Assembly: GCF_017948245.1 (NCBI RefSeq)
Contig: NZ_CP072865.1
Location: forward strand, 2,133,501 to 2,197,500
Direction of reading: 5' to 3'
DNA from: Rhizobium sp. NLR16a
GTDB taxonomy: Bacteria > Pseudomonadota > Alphaproteobacteria > Rhizobiales > Rhizobiaceae
DNA length: 64,000 nt
This document shows, piece by piece, positions 35,907-43,992 of this stretch. The stretch's first letter is position 1, and each line of letters starts with the position of its first letter. A program made the position numbers and the translations under genes. The notes under the pieces were generated by a model. It worked only from the letters and a program-made list of their open reading frames with translations. It ran no database searches and was not told the DNA's origin.

Positions 35907-36928
35907 CCCCCGGCAGCTCCCTCGTATCTTCCCACCATCTGCTCGATTGCCCCGAAGATCGAATGGCCGGCATGATCCTTCATCTCGATGCGGACCTGGT
36001 CGCCGAACCTCATGAAGGGGGTCTTCGGCGATCCGCTCTCGATGGCCTCGATCATTCTCAATTCGGCAATGCAGGAGTATCCATCTCCTCCCACGCCCAC
36101 CGGCTTGCCGGGGCCGCCGTCGAGCTTGTTGGAGATCGTGCCGGAGCCGATGATCGTACCGGCCACGAGGTGGCGGGTTTTGGCGGCATGGGCAATCAGC
36201 TGGCCGAAGTCGAATGTCATGTCGACGCCGGCATTCGCCTTGCCGAACGGCTTGCCATTCAAGCTTACGAGCAGCGGCAGATGCAGCTTGCCGCCATCCC
36301 AGACGGCCCCAAGCTCGTCCGGCGTCACCGCAACCGGAGAAAATGCCGAAGCGGGCTTGGACTGGAAGAAACCGAAGCCCTTGGCAAGCTCCTCCGGGAT
36401 CAGGCCGCGCAGCGACACGTCGTTGACGAGCATCAGCAGCTGGATGGCGCCGCGCGCAGCCTCGGGGCTGGCTCCCATGGCAACATCGCCGGTGATAACG
36501 GCAACCTCGCCCTCCATGTCGATCCCGTAGGCCTCATCCGCCACGAGGATCGGATCGCGCGGCGCGAGGAAACCATCCGAGCCGCCTTGATACATCAGCG
36601 GATCGGTCCAGAAGCTTGCCGGCATTTCGGCGCCGCGCGCCTTGCGCACCAGTTCGACGTGGTTGACGTAGGCCGAGCCGTCGGCCCATTGATAGGCGCG
36701 CGGCAAAGGCGATGCGGCGTCGTGTTCGTGAAAGCGGATGGTCGGCTGAGCCCCCGTCTCGATGCCTTCGGCAACCAGCCGAAGTCTCGGAGCGACATGC
36801 TCCCAGTCGTCGAGCGCCGCCTGCAGGGTGCGGGCGATGTGGCCGACCTCTGAACAGCGGGTCAGATCGCGGGAAACGACGACGAGGCGGCCGTCCCTGG
36901 TGGAGTCCTTCAAGGTCGCAAGTTTCAT
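35903..36928 (-). CDS. fahA: Fumarylacetoacetate hydrolase
   Basis: I chose the start MKLATLKDSTRDGRLVVV (341 residues); the longer frame overlaps hmgA. It cleaves fumarylacetoacetate to fumarate and acetoacetate, the last step of tyrosine degradation. The FAH fold holds metal ligands in DIEGEVAVITGD and in the E-x-E region near residue 110-140. GTISNKLDGGPGKPVGVGG near the C-terminus is a typical FAH loop. The length matches bacterial FAH of the two-domain type. It begins 31 bases after hmgA and overlaps maiA. Confidence 0.93.
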   Translation of the reverse strand: MKLATLKDSTRDGRLVVVSRDLTRCSEVGHIARTLQAALDDWEHVAPRLRLVAEGIETGAQPTIRFHEHDAASPLPRAYQWADGSAYVNHVELVRKARGAEMPASFWTDPLMYQGGSDGFLAPRDPILVADEAYGIDMEGEVAVITGDVAMGASPEAARGAIQLLMLVNDVSLRGLIPEELAKGFGFFQSKPASAFSPVAVTPDELGAVWDGGKLHLPLLVSLNGKPFGKANAGVDMTFDFGQLIAHAAKTRHLVAGTIIGSGTISNKLDGGPGKPVGVGGDGYSCIAELRMIEAIESGSPKTPFMRFGDQVRIEMKDHAGHSIFGAIEQMVGRYEGAAGG

Positions 36929-36959
36929 GTCGTAGTTCCAGTGCCGGAGGGGCGGATCT

Positions 36960-38321
36960 TCATTTGATGCCCGGGGTCCCATCGAACTTGCGTTCCAGGC
37001 CATCCCAGCATTCGAGGTAATCCTCCTGCAGCGTTTCGAGCTCGGCTGCGTATTTCGTCAGCTGCTGCGGGTAGCGGGTCTCGAACATGAAGGCCATTGT
37101 GTGATCGAGCTTCACCGGTTTGAGTTCGCTGTTGGACGCCTTGTCGAAGGCGAGCGCATCCGGCCCATGGGGCAGCATCATGTTGTGCAGGCTGATGCCG
37201 CCCGGCACGAAGCCCTCCTCCTTGGCGTCATACTGACCATGGATCAGGCCCATGAACTCGCTCATGATGTTGCGGTGGTACCAGGGCGGCCGGAAGGTGT
37301 GCTCGGCGACCAGCCAACGCGGCGGAAATATCACGAAATCGACATTCGCCGTACCCGCATCTTCGGTCGGCGCAGTCAGCACCGAAAAGATCGACGGATC
37401 GGGATGATCGAAGCTGATCGCGCCCACCGGCGAAAACGTTCGCAAGTCATATTTGTAAGGTGCGTAATTGCCGTGCCAGGCGACCACATCAAGCGGCGAG
37501 TGGCCGATCTCGGTGACATAGAATTTGCCGCACCATTTCACATGGACGCGGCAGGGTGTTTCCTTGTCCTCAAAGGCGGCGACCGGCGTCTTGAAGTCGC
37601 GCGGGTTTGCCAGACAATTGGCGCCGATCGGCCCGCGGTCCGGCAATGTGAATTTCGCGCCGTAGTTCTCGCAGATATAGCCACGCCAGACCGTCTGCTC
37701 GCCGACTGTCGTGACCTTGAACATCATGCCGCGGGGGACGAGGCATATCTCCAGCGGCTCGACGTCCATGATGCCCATTTCGGTGAACACTCTGATGGCG
37801 CCGAGCTGCGGCACGATCATCAGTTCGCCGTCAGCGTTGAAGAAATAATCGTCGACCATGTCTTCGTTGAAAACATAGGCATGCGCCGACATGCCGACCT
37901 GAGTCACGGCATCGCCTGCCGTAGTCATCGTCCGCACTCCCTCCAGAAAGGTCAGCTTCTCCTCAGGCGCGGGGATGGGATCCCAGCGAAGCTGGCCGAG
38001 CGGCAGCGAATGTTCGTCCAGGCAAGGCGCGGTTTTCCAGAGCGGATAGGAGGCGTTCGAGAAGCGGCGGCTGTGACGCACGCTCGGGCGAATGCGGTAC
38101 AGCCAGGACCGTTCATTCGTCCCGCGCGGCGCGGTGAAGGGCGAGCCGGAAAGCTGTTCGGCATAAAGGCCGTAATTGCATTTCTGCGGGCTGTTCTGGC
38201 CCTGCGGCAAAGCGCCGGGCAGCGACTCCGTCTCGAAGTCGTTGCCGAAACCCGGCATATATTTCAGCCTGTTTGCCGTCGCCGCTTCCGCATCGGCGGC
38301 CTGGATCGATGTCTGGTCCAT
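36960..38321 (-). CDS. hmgA: Homogentisate 1,2-dioxygenase
   Basis: The 453-residue start is the ATG 6 bases after GGGGAGGAG; a TTG two codons upstream is rejected. The non-haem iron enzyme opens homogentisate to maleylacetoacetate. The C-terminal cupin holds the iron ligands in [19 protein letters not shown] and [12 protein letters not shown]-terminal [11 protein letters not shown] and [13 protein letters not shown] are family signatures. It sits 38 bases downstream of hppD and starts the run hmgA-fahA-maiA. Confidence 0.96.
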   Translation of the reverse strand: MDQTSIQAADAEAATANRLKYMPGFGNDFETESLPGALPQGQNSPQKCNYGLYAEQLSGSPFTAPRGTNERSWLYRIRPSVRHSRRFSNASYPLWKTAPCLDEHSLPLGQLRWDPIPAPEEKLTFLEGVRTMTTAGDAVTQVGMSAHAYVFNEDMVDDYFFNADGELMIVPQLGAIRVFTEMGIMDVEPLEICLVPRGMMFKVTTVGEQTVWRGYICENYGAKFTLPDRGPIGANCLANPRDFKTPVAAFEDKETPCRVHVKWCGKFYVTEIGHSPLDVVAWHGNYAPYKYDLRTFSPVGAISFDHPDPSIFSVLTAPTEDAGTANVDFVIFPPRWLVAEHTFRPPWYHRNIMSEFMGLIHGQYDAKEEGFVPGGISLHNMMLPHGPDALAFDKASNSELKPVKLDHTMAFMFETRYPQQLTKYAAELETLQEDYLECWDGLERKFDGTPGIK

Positions 38322-38360
38322 GCTCAACTCCTCCCCGAAAACTCTACTGCGCCGTAGAGT

Positions 38361-39470
38361 TTACTCCGCTGCCGTGCCGATGACACCACGCTTGATCTGA
38401 TCGGCTTCGATCGACTCGAAAAGCGCACGGAAGTTGCCTTCGCCGAAGCCCTCATCACCCTTGCGCTGGATGAATTCGAAGAAGATCGGGCCGATCACCG
38501 TCTTGGAAAAGATCTGCAGCAGGATTTTCGTCATGCCGCCGTTCACCACACCTTCGCCGTCGATCAGAATGCCGTGCTTCTTCATGCGGTCGATCGGCTC
38601 CCTATGGCCGTTCACACGCTCATAGGACATATCGTAATAGGTCTCGGGAGGCCCCGGCATGAAGCGCAGGCCGTTATCAGCAAGCCGGTCGGTCGCTTCG
38701 TATATATCCTCCGTTCCGACGGCGATGTGCTGAATGCCCTCGCCCCGGTACTTCTTCAGATATTCCTCGATCTGGCTGGTGTCGTCCTTCGATTCATTCA
38801 ACGGTATGCGGATCTTGCCGCAGGGCGAGGTGATGGCGCGGCTGACGAGGCCGGTGATGCGCCCATCAATATCGAAGAAGTGGATCTGCTTGAAGTTGAA
38901 CAGATTGCGGTAGAAATCCCACCACTTGTCCATGTTGCCGCGGAAGACGTTATGGGTGAGATGGTCGAGATAATAAAAGCCAATCCCGGTGGGATTCGGA
39001 TTGGGCTCGCCAAGCCAATCGAACTCAGCCTCGTAAGCCGATCCCTTTGCCCCATAGGTCTCGACGAAATAGAGCAGCGAGCCGCCAATGCCGACAATCG
39101 CGGGAACGTCGAGCACTTTGTCATTTCCTTCATAGGGAACGGCGCCATTCGACACGGCGTGATCGAAGGCGTGCCTGGCATCGACCACGCGCCAGGCCAT
39201 CGATGGAGCGCAGGGACCATGCTTTGCGACGAAACGGGCCGCATGGCTGCCGGGCTCGGCATTGAGGACATAATTGATGTCGCCCTGGCGCCAGACGGTA
39301 ATGTTTTTCGTCTTATGCCTGGCAACCGCTACATAACCCATGCGCGTGAAGAGCTCGCTGAGCTTCTCAGGCTCGGGGTGGGCGAATTCGACGAATTCGA
39401 AGCCGTCGGTGCCGGCCGGATTGTCGGCGGTGATTTCCGACGGAGGTGCATCATGCGGGAACGGACCCAT
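38361..39470 (-). CDS. hppD: 4-hydroxyphenylpyruvate dioxygenase
   Basis: The 369-residue start MGPFPHDAPPSEIT lies behind CTGGAGG. It converts 4-hydroxyphenylpyruvate to homogentisate with iron(II) and oxygen. The iron ligands are His in YYLDHLTHNV, His in GIQHIAVGTED and Glu in IFFEFIQR. The C-terminal signature KGDEGFGEGNFRALFESIE is diagnostic. It heads the tyrosine operon hppD-hmgA-fahA-maiA and is divergent from an Lrp-type regulator with 131 bases between. Confidence 0.96.
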   Translation of the reverse strand: MGPFPHDAPPSEITADNPAGTDGFEFVEFAHPEPEKLSELFTRMGYVAVARHKTKNITVWRQGDINYVLNAEPGSHAARFVAKHGPCAPSMAWRVVDARHAFDHAVSNGAVPYEGNDKVLDVPAIVGIGGSLLYFVETYGAKGSAYEAEFDWLGEPNPNPTGIGFYYLDHLTHNVFRGNMDKWWDFYRNLFNFKQIHFFDIDGRITGLVSRAITSPCGKIRIPLNESKDDTSQIEEYLKKYRGEGIQHIAVGTEDIYEATDRLADNGLRFMPGPPETYYDMSYERVNGHREPIDRMKKHGILIDGEGVVNGGMTKILLQIFSKTVIGPIFFEFIQRKGDEGFGEGNFRALFESIEADQIKRGVIGTAAE

Positions 39471-39492
39471 TTTCTTTTCCTCCAGAGGAGAC

Positions 39493-39507
39493 TGCATTTT
39501 CTATGCA
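39493..39507. promoter_or_regulatory. 15-bp Lrp-type dyad before hppD
   Basis: TGCAT-TTTCT-ATGCA is a perfect inverted repeat 5-5-5, the length of an Lrp/AsnC site. It lies 22 bases upstream of the hppD start and 95 bases from the divergent regulator. Control of hppD by the adjacent regulator is inferred. Confidence 0.55.
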
Positions 39508-39601
39508 AACTATGGCTCAAAACACGCGCAAAGTTCTTGCGTTCTTGATGCAGAAGGAACAAATTATGCACGACCTGTGAGCATTATGGAGATTTTGCGC
39601 A

Positions 39602-40102
39602 ATGGATGAGCCCCTCGACAAGTTGGATATGCGCCTCCTCTTGGAACTTCAAAAGGATGGCAGGCTCACGAATAACGAGCTAGGTGAGCGGATCGCGCTT
39701 TCACCGTCGCAATGCTCACGCCGGCGCACCAGACTGGAAGCCGAGGGATATATTCGCAGCTACCGTGCCCACCTCGATCGGGAGAAGCTGGGGCTCGATA
39801 TGCTGGTGGTCATTTCCGTCACGCTTGCGACCCACAACCGAGACAATGCCCGTCGATTTTCGCAACTGATCAACGGCCTGCCCGAGGTTCTCGAAGCCTA
39901 TGCGCTGACCGGCGAAATGGACTATCACCTCAAGGTGGCGACCCGTGGGCTCGCCGATCTGTCGAAGTTCGTCAACGACGTTCTGCTGCCGCACGAATCC
40001 GTGCAGCACGTGAAAACCTCAATCGTGCTCGACACGCTGAAAACGTTCGAAGGCTATCCGGTGATGACGCCGGGCAGCCGGCATGGCGACAGCGCGCGAT
40101 GA
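39602..40102 (+). CDS. Lrp/AsnC-family regulator (hppD-linked)
   Basis: The 166-residue protein has an AsnC winged helix at residues 5-65 (LDMRLLLELQKDGRLTNNELGERIALSPSQCSRRRTRLEAEGYI). A RAM domain follows (TGEMDYHLKVATRGLADLSKFVNDVLL). It is divergent from hppD, and a perfect 15-bp dyad is present between them. It probably responds to tyrosine, phenylalanine or a breakdown product. It is convergent with a second Lrp-type gene 14 bases away. Confidence 0.9.
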   Translation: MDEPLDKLDMRLLLELQKDGRLTNNELGERIALSPSQCSRRRTRLEAEGYIRSYRAHLDREKLGLDMLVVISVTLATHNRDNARRFSQLINGLPEVLEAYALTGEMDYHLKVATRGLADLSKFVNDVLLPHESVQHVKTSIVLDTLKTFEGYPVMTPGSRHGDSAR

Positions 40103-40116
40103 TTTCGTCGCCGTGC

Positions 40117-40578
40117 TCAGAGCGGCAGTTCGGTGGAGAATTTCAGCTCGCGCAACACGAAGCTCGATACGACGGTTCGCACATGCGGATTGCGCATGAG
40201 ATAGCGGGTCATGAAGGCTTCGTAGCTTTCGACGTCCTTCGCCCTTATCTTCAGCATGTAATCGAAGGCGCCCGACAAGGCGTAGCACTCCATGATCTCC
40301 GGCCGCTCCAGCACCACTGAAGCGAAAGAAGCCACCGCCTCCTCATGGTGATCCTCCAGCGTGACGTGGGCAATCACGCAGAGCTTGAGATCGAGTTTGC
40401 CGGGATCGAGCAACGTCACGCGCTTACGGATGACGCCGTCGGCTTCGAGTTCCTGGATCTTCCGCCAGGCCGAACTCTGCGACATGCCGGCCTTTTCAGC
40501 CAGGTCCGCCAGCGACAGGGTGCCGTCGGCCTGGATCAGCTGCAGAAGCTTGCGGCGGAAATTCCCAGTTTCTTTCAT
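40117..40578 (-). CDS. Lrp/AsnC-family regulator (phhA-linked)
   Basis: The 153-residue protein has a winged helix (SLADLAEKAGMSQSSAWRKIQELEADGVI) and a RAM domain (ALSGAFDYMLKIRAKDVESYEAFMTRYL). It is divergent from phhA with 123 bases between, which hold two inverted repeats. PhhR in Pseudomonas is a sigma-54 activator, so use of a Lrp-type protein is the rhizobial arrangement. The effector is probably phenylalanine or tyrosine, by inference. Confidence 0.9.
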   Translation of the reverse strand: MKETGNFRRKLLQLIQADGTLSLADLAEKAGMSQSSAWRKIQELEADGVIRKRVTLLDPGKLDLKLCVIAHVTLEDHHEEAVASFASVVLERPEIMECYALSGAFDYMLKIRAKDVESYEAFMTRYLMRNPHVRTVVSSFVLRELKFSTELPL

Positions 40579-40599
40579 TTTAGCCGTCGCATTCGAAAA

Positions 40600-40684
40600 T
40601 ATCGCCCACCACTATGGCGATAACCGGCATGAAAGAAAAGAAAATCCGTCAAACACGGAGCATAATGGCAGAAATATCGCCATT
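40600..40684. promoter_or_regulatory. Paired operators between Lrp-type gene and phhA
   Basis: TATCGCC-N9-GGCGATA (40600-40622) and AATGGC-N9-GCCATT (40664-40684) are perfect dyads with the same 9-base spacer. Their centres are 63 bp apart, six helical turns. TATCGCC recurs inside the second dyad. The second one ends 17 bases before the phhA ATG. Confidence 0.65.
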
Positions 40685-40701
40685 CCCGGGAGGATCAGCC
40701 A

Positions 40702-41493
40702 ATGACCAAGGAAAGCAGCTACACCGCCAAACTGCCCGGCCCGGACGGCCTCTATGACTACACCCCCGAAGAAGATGCAATCTGGGGCGAACTCTACCGG
40801 CGTCAGATGAAGCTCTTGGCCGACAAGGCTTGCCAGGAATATCTGGACGGCGTCAAATTGCTGGGGCTCAGACCGGAGAAAGTGCCTCAGCTCCTCGATG
40901 TGAACAGACGCCTGAATGAGACCACCGGTTTCGGCGTCGAAGGCGTGCCGGCGCTCATTCCGCCTTCGCGCTTCTATGAACTTCTGTCGCAGGGCAAGTT
41001 CCCGCTGGCGACCTTCCTGCGCCGCCGCGAGCATATCGATTATATTGAGGAACCGGATCTGTTCCACGAAGTGTTCGGCCATTGCCCGCTGCTGACCAAC
41101 CAGAGCTATGCCAATTTCGTCCGGCATTTTGGCGAAACTGCCATGCACCTCGGCAAGGGCTATTCATGGCATCTGTTCCGGATTTTCTGGTTCACCGTCG
41201 AATTCGGCCTGATCAACACACCGCAAGGACGCCGATGCTTCGGCGCCGGTATCGTCTCCTCGCCGAGCGAAGCGAAGGCGGCAACGGAAGGCACGGCGTG
41301 CGAATTCCGGCCGTTCGATTTGATGAGCGTGCTCCGGACGCCCTACCGCATCGATATCCTCCAGCCGATCTACTATGTCATCGACAGCTTTGCCGATCTC
41401 GAGTCGATCGTGGAGCAGGATATCGGCGGCGCGATCCTCAAGGCGAAATCGCTGGGAGATTTCGCCCCGGCTTTCGAAGCCAAGGCTTCGTAA
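40702..41493 (+). CDS. phhA: Phenylalanine 4-monooxygenase
   Basis: The 263-residue enzyme converts phenylalanine to tyrosine with tetrahydropterin, oxygen and iron. FHEVFGHCP (about 117-125) holds the two iron histidines and WFTVEFGL holds the third ligand Glu. Length fits single-domain bacterial enzymes without the N-terminal regulatory domain of animals. It feeds the hppD-hmgA-maiA-fahA route 1.2 kb away. No pterin carbinolamine dehydratase gene is adjacent. It is convergent with the L,D-transpeptidase gene. Confidence 0.96.
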   Translation: MTKESSYTAKLPGPDGLYDYTPEEDAIWGELYRRQMKLLADKACQEYLDGVKLLGLRPEKVPQLLDVNRRLNETTGFGVEGVPALIPPSRFYELLSQGKFPLATFLRRREHIDYIEEPDLFHEVFGHCPLLTNQSYANFVRHFGETAMHLGKGYSWHLFRIFWFTVEFGLINTPQGRRCFGAGIVSSPSEAKAATEGTACEFRPFDLMSVLRTPYRIDILQPIYYVIDSFADLESIVEQDIGGAILKAKSLGDFAPAFEAKAS

Positions 41494-41538
41494 TCCTGAC
41501 GCGGCGGTAGCGTGTGAGTAGTCGTCAGATCCTGCGTT

Positions 41539-42531
41539 TCACTTCGGATCGGCGGAGCTGCGATTGACGAATTCGACGCGGACGCCCGGCTTGACCATGC
41601 CGGCCAGCTCTTCGGCGTCCCAATTCGTCAGCCGTACGCAGCCATGCGAGCCGATCTTGTCGATGAGCTTCGGCTCCGGCGTCCCGTGTATGCCATAGGT
41701 CGGCTCCGTCAAATCGATCCAAACGCTGCCGACCGGACCGTTCGGTCCCTTCGGGATTGTTAGAACCTTGTCGTTCTTCCCCTGCTTGAAGTTGCGCTTC
41801 GGATCATATCGGTACACTGGCATTCGCGCGACACCCTTGACCTTGTGCTTTCCTGAGGGCGCCGGATTGTCCTCGCTGCCGATGGTCGCGGGATAGACGG
41901 CAAGCAGCGATCCATCCTCGCCATAGGCCAGCACCTGCCCTGCCTTCTTGTCAGCCTCGATGCTTTTGACCTTGCCTTGCCTGGGAGGGCCCGGATTAAC
42001 GACCCACACCTTGTCGCCGGGCGCGAACTGCGAACCCGGGTTGAGCGCGTTCAAGAGATCGAGATCCATGTGGAAGCGCTCGGACAGCTTCTCCGCAACG
42101 CTGGTATAGCCGAGGCTCTGCATCTTTGCCTTCTCGCCGTAATCCTCAGGAATTCTGTCAACGAGCCCCGTGGCGTCCTCCGGCGAGACGACATAGCTTT
42201 CGATGATGGCCGAATTGTCTTCCAAGCGGGAGGCGACATCCGGATCCGGCCTGCCGTCGACAGGAAGCTTGTTCATCGCCTCGAACCCGGCCACAGCCTT
42301 GTCGACGTTCTCGCCGGAGAGACCATCGATCACGCCGGGAGAGGAGCCGGCACGGTCGAGCAGGACCTGGAGGCGGACGATCGCCGGATCCGGATCTGAC
42401 GGCGACAGCTTTCCTTTCCCGATGTCGGCAAGGGAAGCGGCATTGATCGCTTCGGGACGAAGCTCCCGCGCGACGGCGCCGCCAACGGAGAGGGCCAGAG
42501 CGAGCAGCGACATCGGCAGGGCTGTCTTCAT
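41539..42531 (-). CDS. L,D-transpeptidase (YkuD family)
   Basis: The 330-residue start MKTALPMSLLALALSVGG is a Sec signal peptide; no clear ribosome binding site precedes it. Residues 30-105 resemble a peptidoglycan-binding helical domain. A LysM-like segment (LSERFHMDLDLLNALNPGSQFAPGDKVWVV) follows. The YkuD catalytic domain (about 185-325) ends with YGIHGTPEP and SHGCVRLTN, which holds the nucleophile cysteine. It should make 3-3 cross-links in peptidoglycan or attach proteins. A 12-bp palindrome lies directly upstream. Confidence 0.92.
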   Translation of the reverse strand: MKTALPMSLLALALSVGGAVARELRPEAINAASLADIGKGKLSPSDPDPAIVRLQVLLDRAGSSPGVIDGLSGENVDKAVAGFEAMNKLPVDGRPDPDVASRLEDNSAIIESYVVSPEDATGLVDRIPEDYGEKAKMQSLGYTSVAEKLSERFHMDLDLLNALNPGSQFAPGDKVWVVNPGPPRQGKVKSIEADKKAGQVLAYGEDGSLLAVYPATIGSEDNPAPSGKHKVKGVARMPVYRYDPKRNFKQGKNDKVLTIPKGPNGPVGSVWIDLTEPTYGIHGTPEPKLIDKIGSHGCVRLTNWDAEELAGMVKPGVRVEFVNRSSADPK

Positions 42532-42544
42532 GGACAACAAATGG

Positions 42545-42572
42545 CCGACGTGGGAATTTGTTCCCACGTCGG
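42545..42572. repeat. 12-bp perfect palindrome upstream of L,D-transpeptidase
   Basis: CCGACGTGGGAA (42545-42556) and TTCCCACGTCGG (42561-42572) form a perfect inverted repeat with a TTTG loop. It lies 13 bases before the L,D-transpeptidase ATG and 44 bases after the upstream gene. It could be an operator or a terminator-like hairpin. Its arm contains GGAAC on the minus strand, but a matching EcfG -10 would fall too near the ATG. Confidence 0.6.
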
Positions 42573-42616
42573 GCCGGCGTTGTCGACGCAGCATCTACAA
42601 GTCCGCGAGACTCCGG

Positions 42617-43501
42617 TCACTGCGCCTTCGCTTGCTTCCTGGCTTCGCGTGATCTTGCGGCGTGCCGGGCGGGCCTCAGTTCTTCGATCGTCGGCTGCCA
42701 CCATTCGGCATTTCGACGGGGAGACGTTTTCGCAGGCCAGGTACGGACAAGTTCGTCGAATGTCGGCACCCGCCAAACTCCCCAGAGATGATCCTCGGTG
42801 ACACCGGGATAGAAGTCCGCGACCAGAGCCGGATCGACCAGTTCGCCGGTGATATAAGTAAAAACAACGATCCCATACGCGGTCGCCACCGGACGTCCTG
42901 TCGGCGGCAGGTCGTCGGCCGCAAGGGGGTAACGGCGTCGCTTGCGTTCCGCTGCGCGAAGCCTGCTGCGCACCTCCCCTTCGGTTCCCTTCCGCTCCTC
43001 GGCACGCCGTCGCCTCTCCTCCGGTTCGTTTCTGCGAGCCGCCGCTTCGATGTCGGGCCATCTGCGTCGCAGTTCCTCATAGGATCGAAAGGGCACGTGC
43101 CATATTCGAAGATCGCCGTCCCATAACGAGAACGGCACCTCGCGCAGCTCATCGACGACAGTTTTTGAATAAGGCGTGCGGATTCGAAAGCCGGCCTTGC
43201 CGAGTTCCAGATATGGACTGTCGATGGGATCGAAGGCGAAGGCATCGCGCCCCTTCGCATCCGCATGCGCGTCGGCTTCGGCCTCCAGCTCGGCAAGCCA
43301 TCGACCGATGCGACGGGACGCGGTTCGGCCGGGAACGAACCAGGCTTTTCGCACGTCGTTCCAGCGGGCACGAGGGAAACGGTTCCGGAACTGGTCGACC
43401 GTTATCCTGTCGTAAGGAAAGGAAACCTCTGCACCTGGCTTCGGCTCATGGTCACCGAGCGACTTCTCGTCCCGGTCAGCGGGCGATTTTGTTTCGATCA
43501 T
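42617..43501 (-). CDS. Unknown protein with two HARP-like repeats
   Basis: The 294-residue protein has a first segment (about 25-75) VSFPYDRITVDQFRNRFP followed by ARWNDVRKAWFVPG and a second (about 105-150) FRIRTPYSKTVVDELREVPFSLWDGDLRIWHVPF. Both resemble the HARP (SMARCAL1-type) DNA-annealing module, with a Pro-Tyr and a W...K/R.W.VP pattern. A third, weaker tandem (FTYITGELVDPALVADFYPGVTEDHLWGVWRVPTFDELVRTWP) follows a highly basic Arg/Glu linker. No helicase or nuclease motifs are present. It may bind nucleic acid structures. The family is not one I can name with certainty. Confidence 0.7.
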   Translation of the reverse strand: MIETKSPADRDEKSLGDHEPKPGAEVSFPYDRITVDQFRNRFPRARWNDVRKAWFVPGRTASRRIGRWLAELEAEADAHADAKGRDAFAFDPIDSPYLELGKAGFRIRTPYSKTVVDELREVPFSLWDGDLRIWHVPFRSYEELRRRWPDIEAAARRNEPEERRRRAEERKGTEGEVRSRLRAAERKRRRYPLAADDLPPTGRPVATAYGIVVFTYITGELVDPALVADFYPGVTEDHLWGVWRVPTFDELVRTWPAKTSPRRNAEWWQPTIEELRPARHAARSREARKQAKAQ

Positions 43502-43562
43502 AGGGGGAGAACGCTCCCGCGCCAGGATCGGTTTCCTCGGGCCGTGCGTCGCCTTAACGACG

Positions 43563-43877
43563 CTAGTGAACCGTCTTCGACGGCTTCTGCGGGTGCGAAA
43601 TGTTATGCAGCGTCGCCATGAGCTTTTCGAACTCGTTCAAGACACGGTTGAACTCGGCGTCCGGCATCGTGACGATTTCCGATACCGTCGAAGAAACCGA
43701 CGCGATCAGTTTATCGATCCAAACGCAGCGATCGGCCGGCACATTTCCGAGAATATCGCGACGAAGTATCTTCAACTCGCGAAGAATGCGAACGATAAGG
43801 GCTCCGCGCTCCGCCCTGCTCAAGAACGGAAGCCTTGTCTGCGCTTGGTGGATTTCTGCTATCAGCGTCGTCGCCAT
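43563..43877 (-). CDS. Hypothetical helical protein
   Basis: The 104-residue reading begins MATTLIAEIHQAQTRLPFLSRAERGAL, with a GGAGAG stretch upstream. It is predicted all-helical (RILRELKILRRDI, then IDKLIASVSSTVSEIVTMPDAEFNRVLNEFEKLMATLHNI). No signal peptide or membrane helix is present. I recognise no family. Its upstream region shares a 13-base block and a GGACTTTAGTCT palindrome with the Gly-rich repeat gene at 49.1 kb, so the two may be co-regulated. Confidence 0.6.
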   Translation of the reverse strand: MATTLIAEIHQAQTRLPFLSRAERGALIVRILRELKILRRDILGNVPADRCVWIDKLIASVSSTVSEIVTMPDAEFNRVLNEFEKLMATLHNISHPQKPSKTVH

Positions 43878-43896
43878 CCCCGCTCTCCGCCCCCTC

Positions 43897-43947
43897 AAAT
43901 GCAACCGGATATCACAACCGGTGCGATTACAACACGGACTTTAGTCT
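43897..43947 (-). promoter_or_regulatory. Shared upstream block and palindrome before helical protein
   Basis: AAATGCAACCGGA (43897-43909) is identical to 49721-49733. GGACTTTAGTCT (43936-43947) is a near-perfect palindrome matching copies at 45327, 46726 and 49755. Both elements lie upstream of the minus-strand gene that starts at 43877. Confidence 0.55.
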
Positions 43948-43992
43948 GGCTAGGCGGCACGGTTCCATTTTGTACGGGCTGCCCGGCCATGG

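Noticed and set aside
37101..38357. 418-codon open frame antisense to hmgA
   Set aside because: Opposite a well-identified homogentisate dioxygenase; no protein-like features.
42540..42564. EcfG promoter for the L,D-transpeptidase gene
   Set aside because: GGAAC lies inside the palindrome and CATT follows at 16 bases, but the start would fall at the ATG itself, which is implausible.
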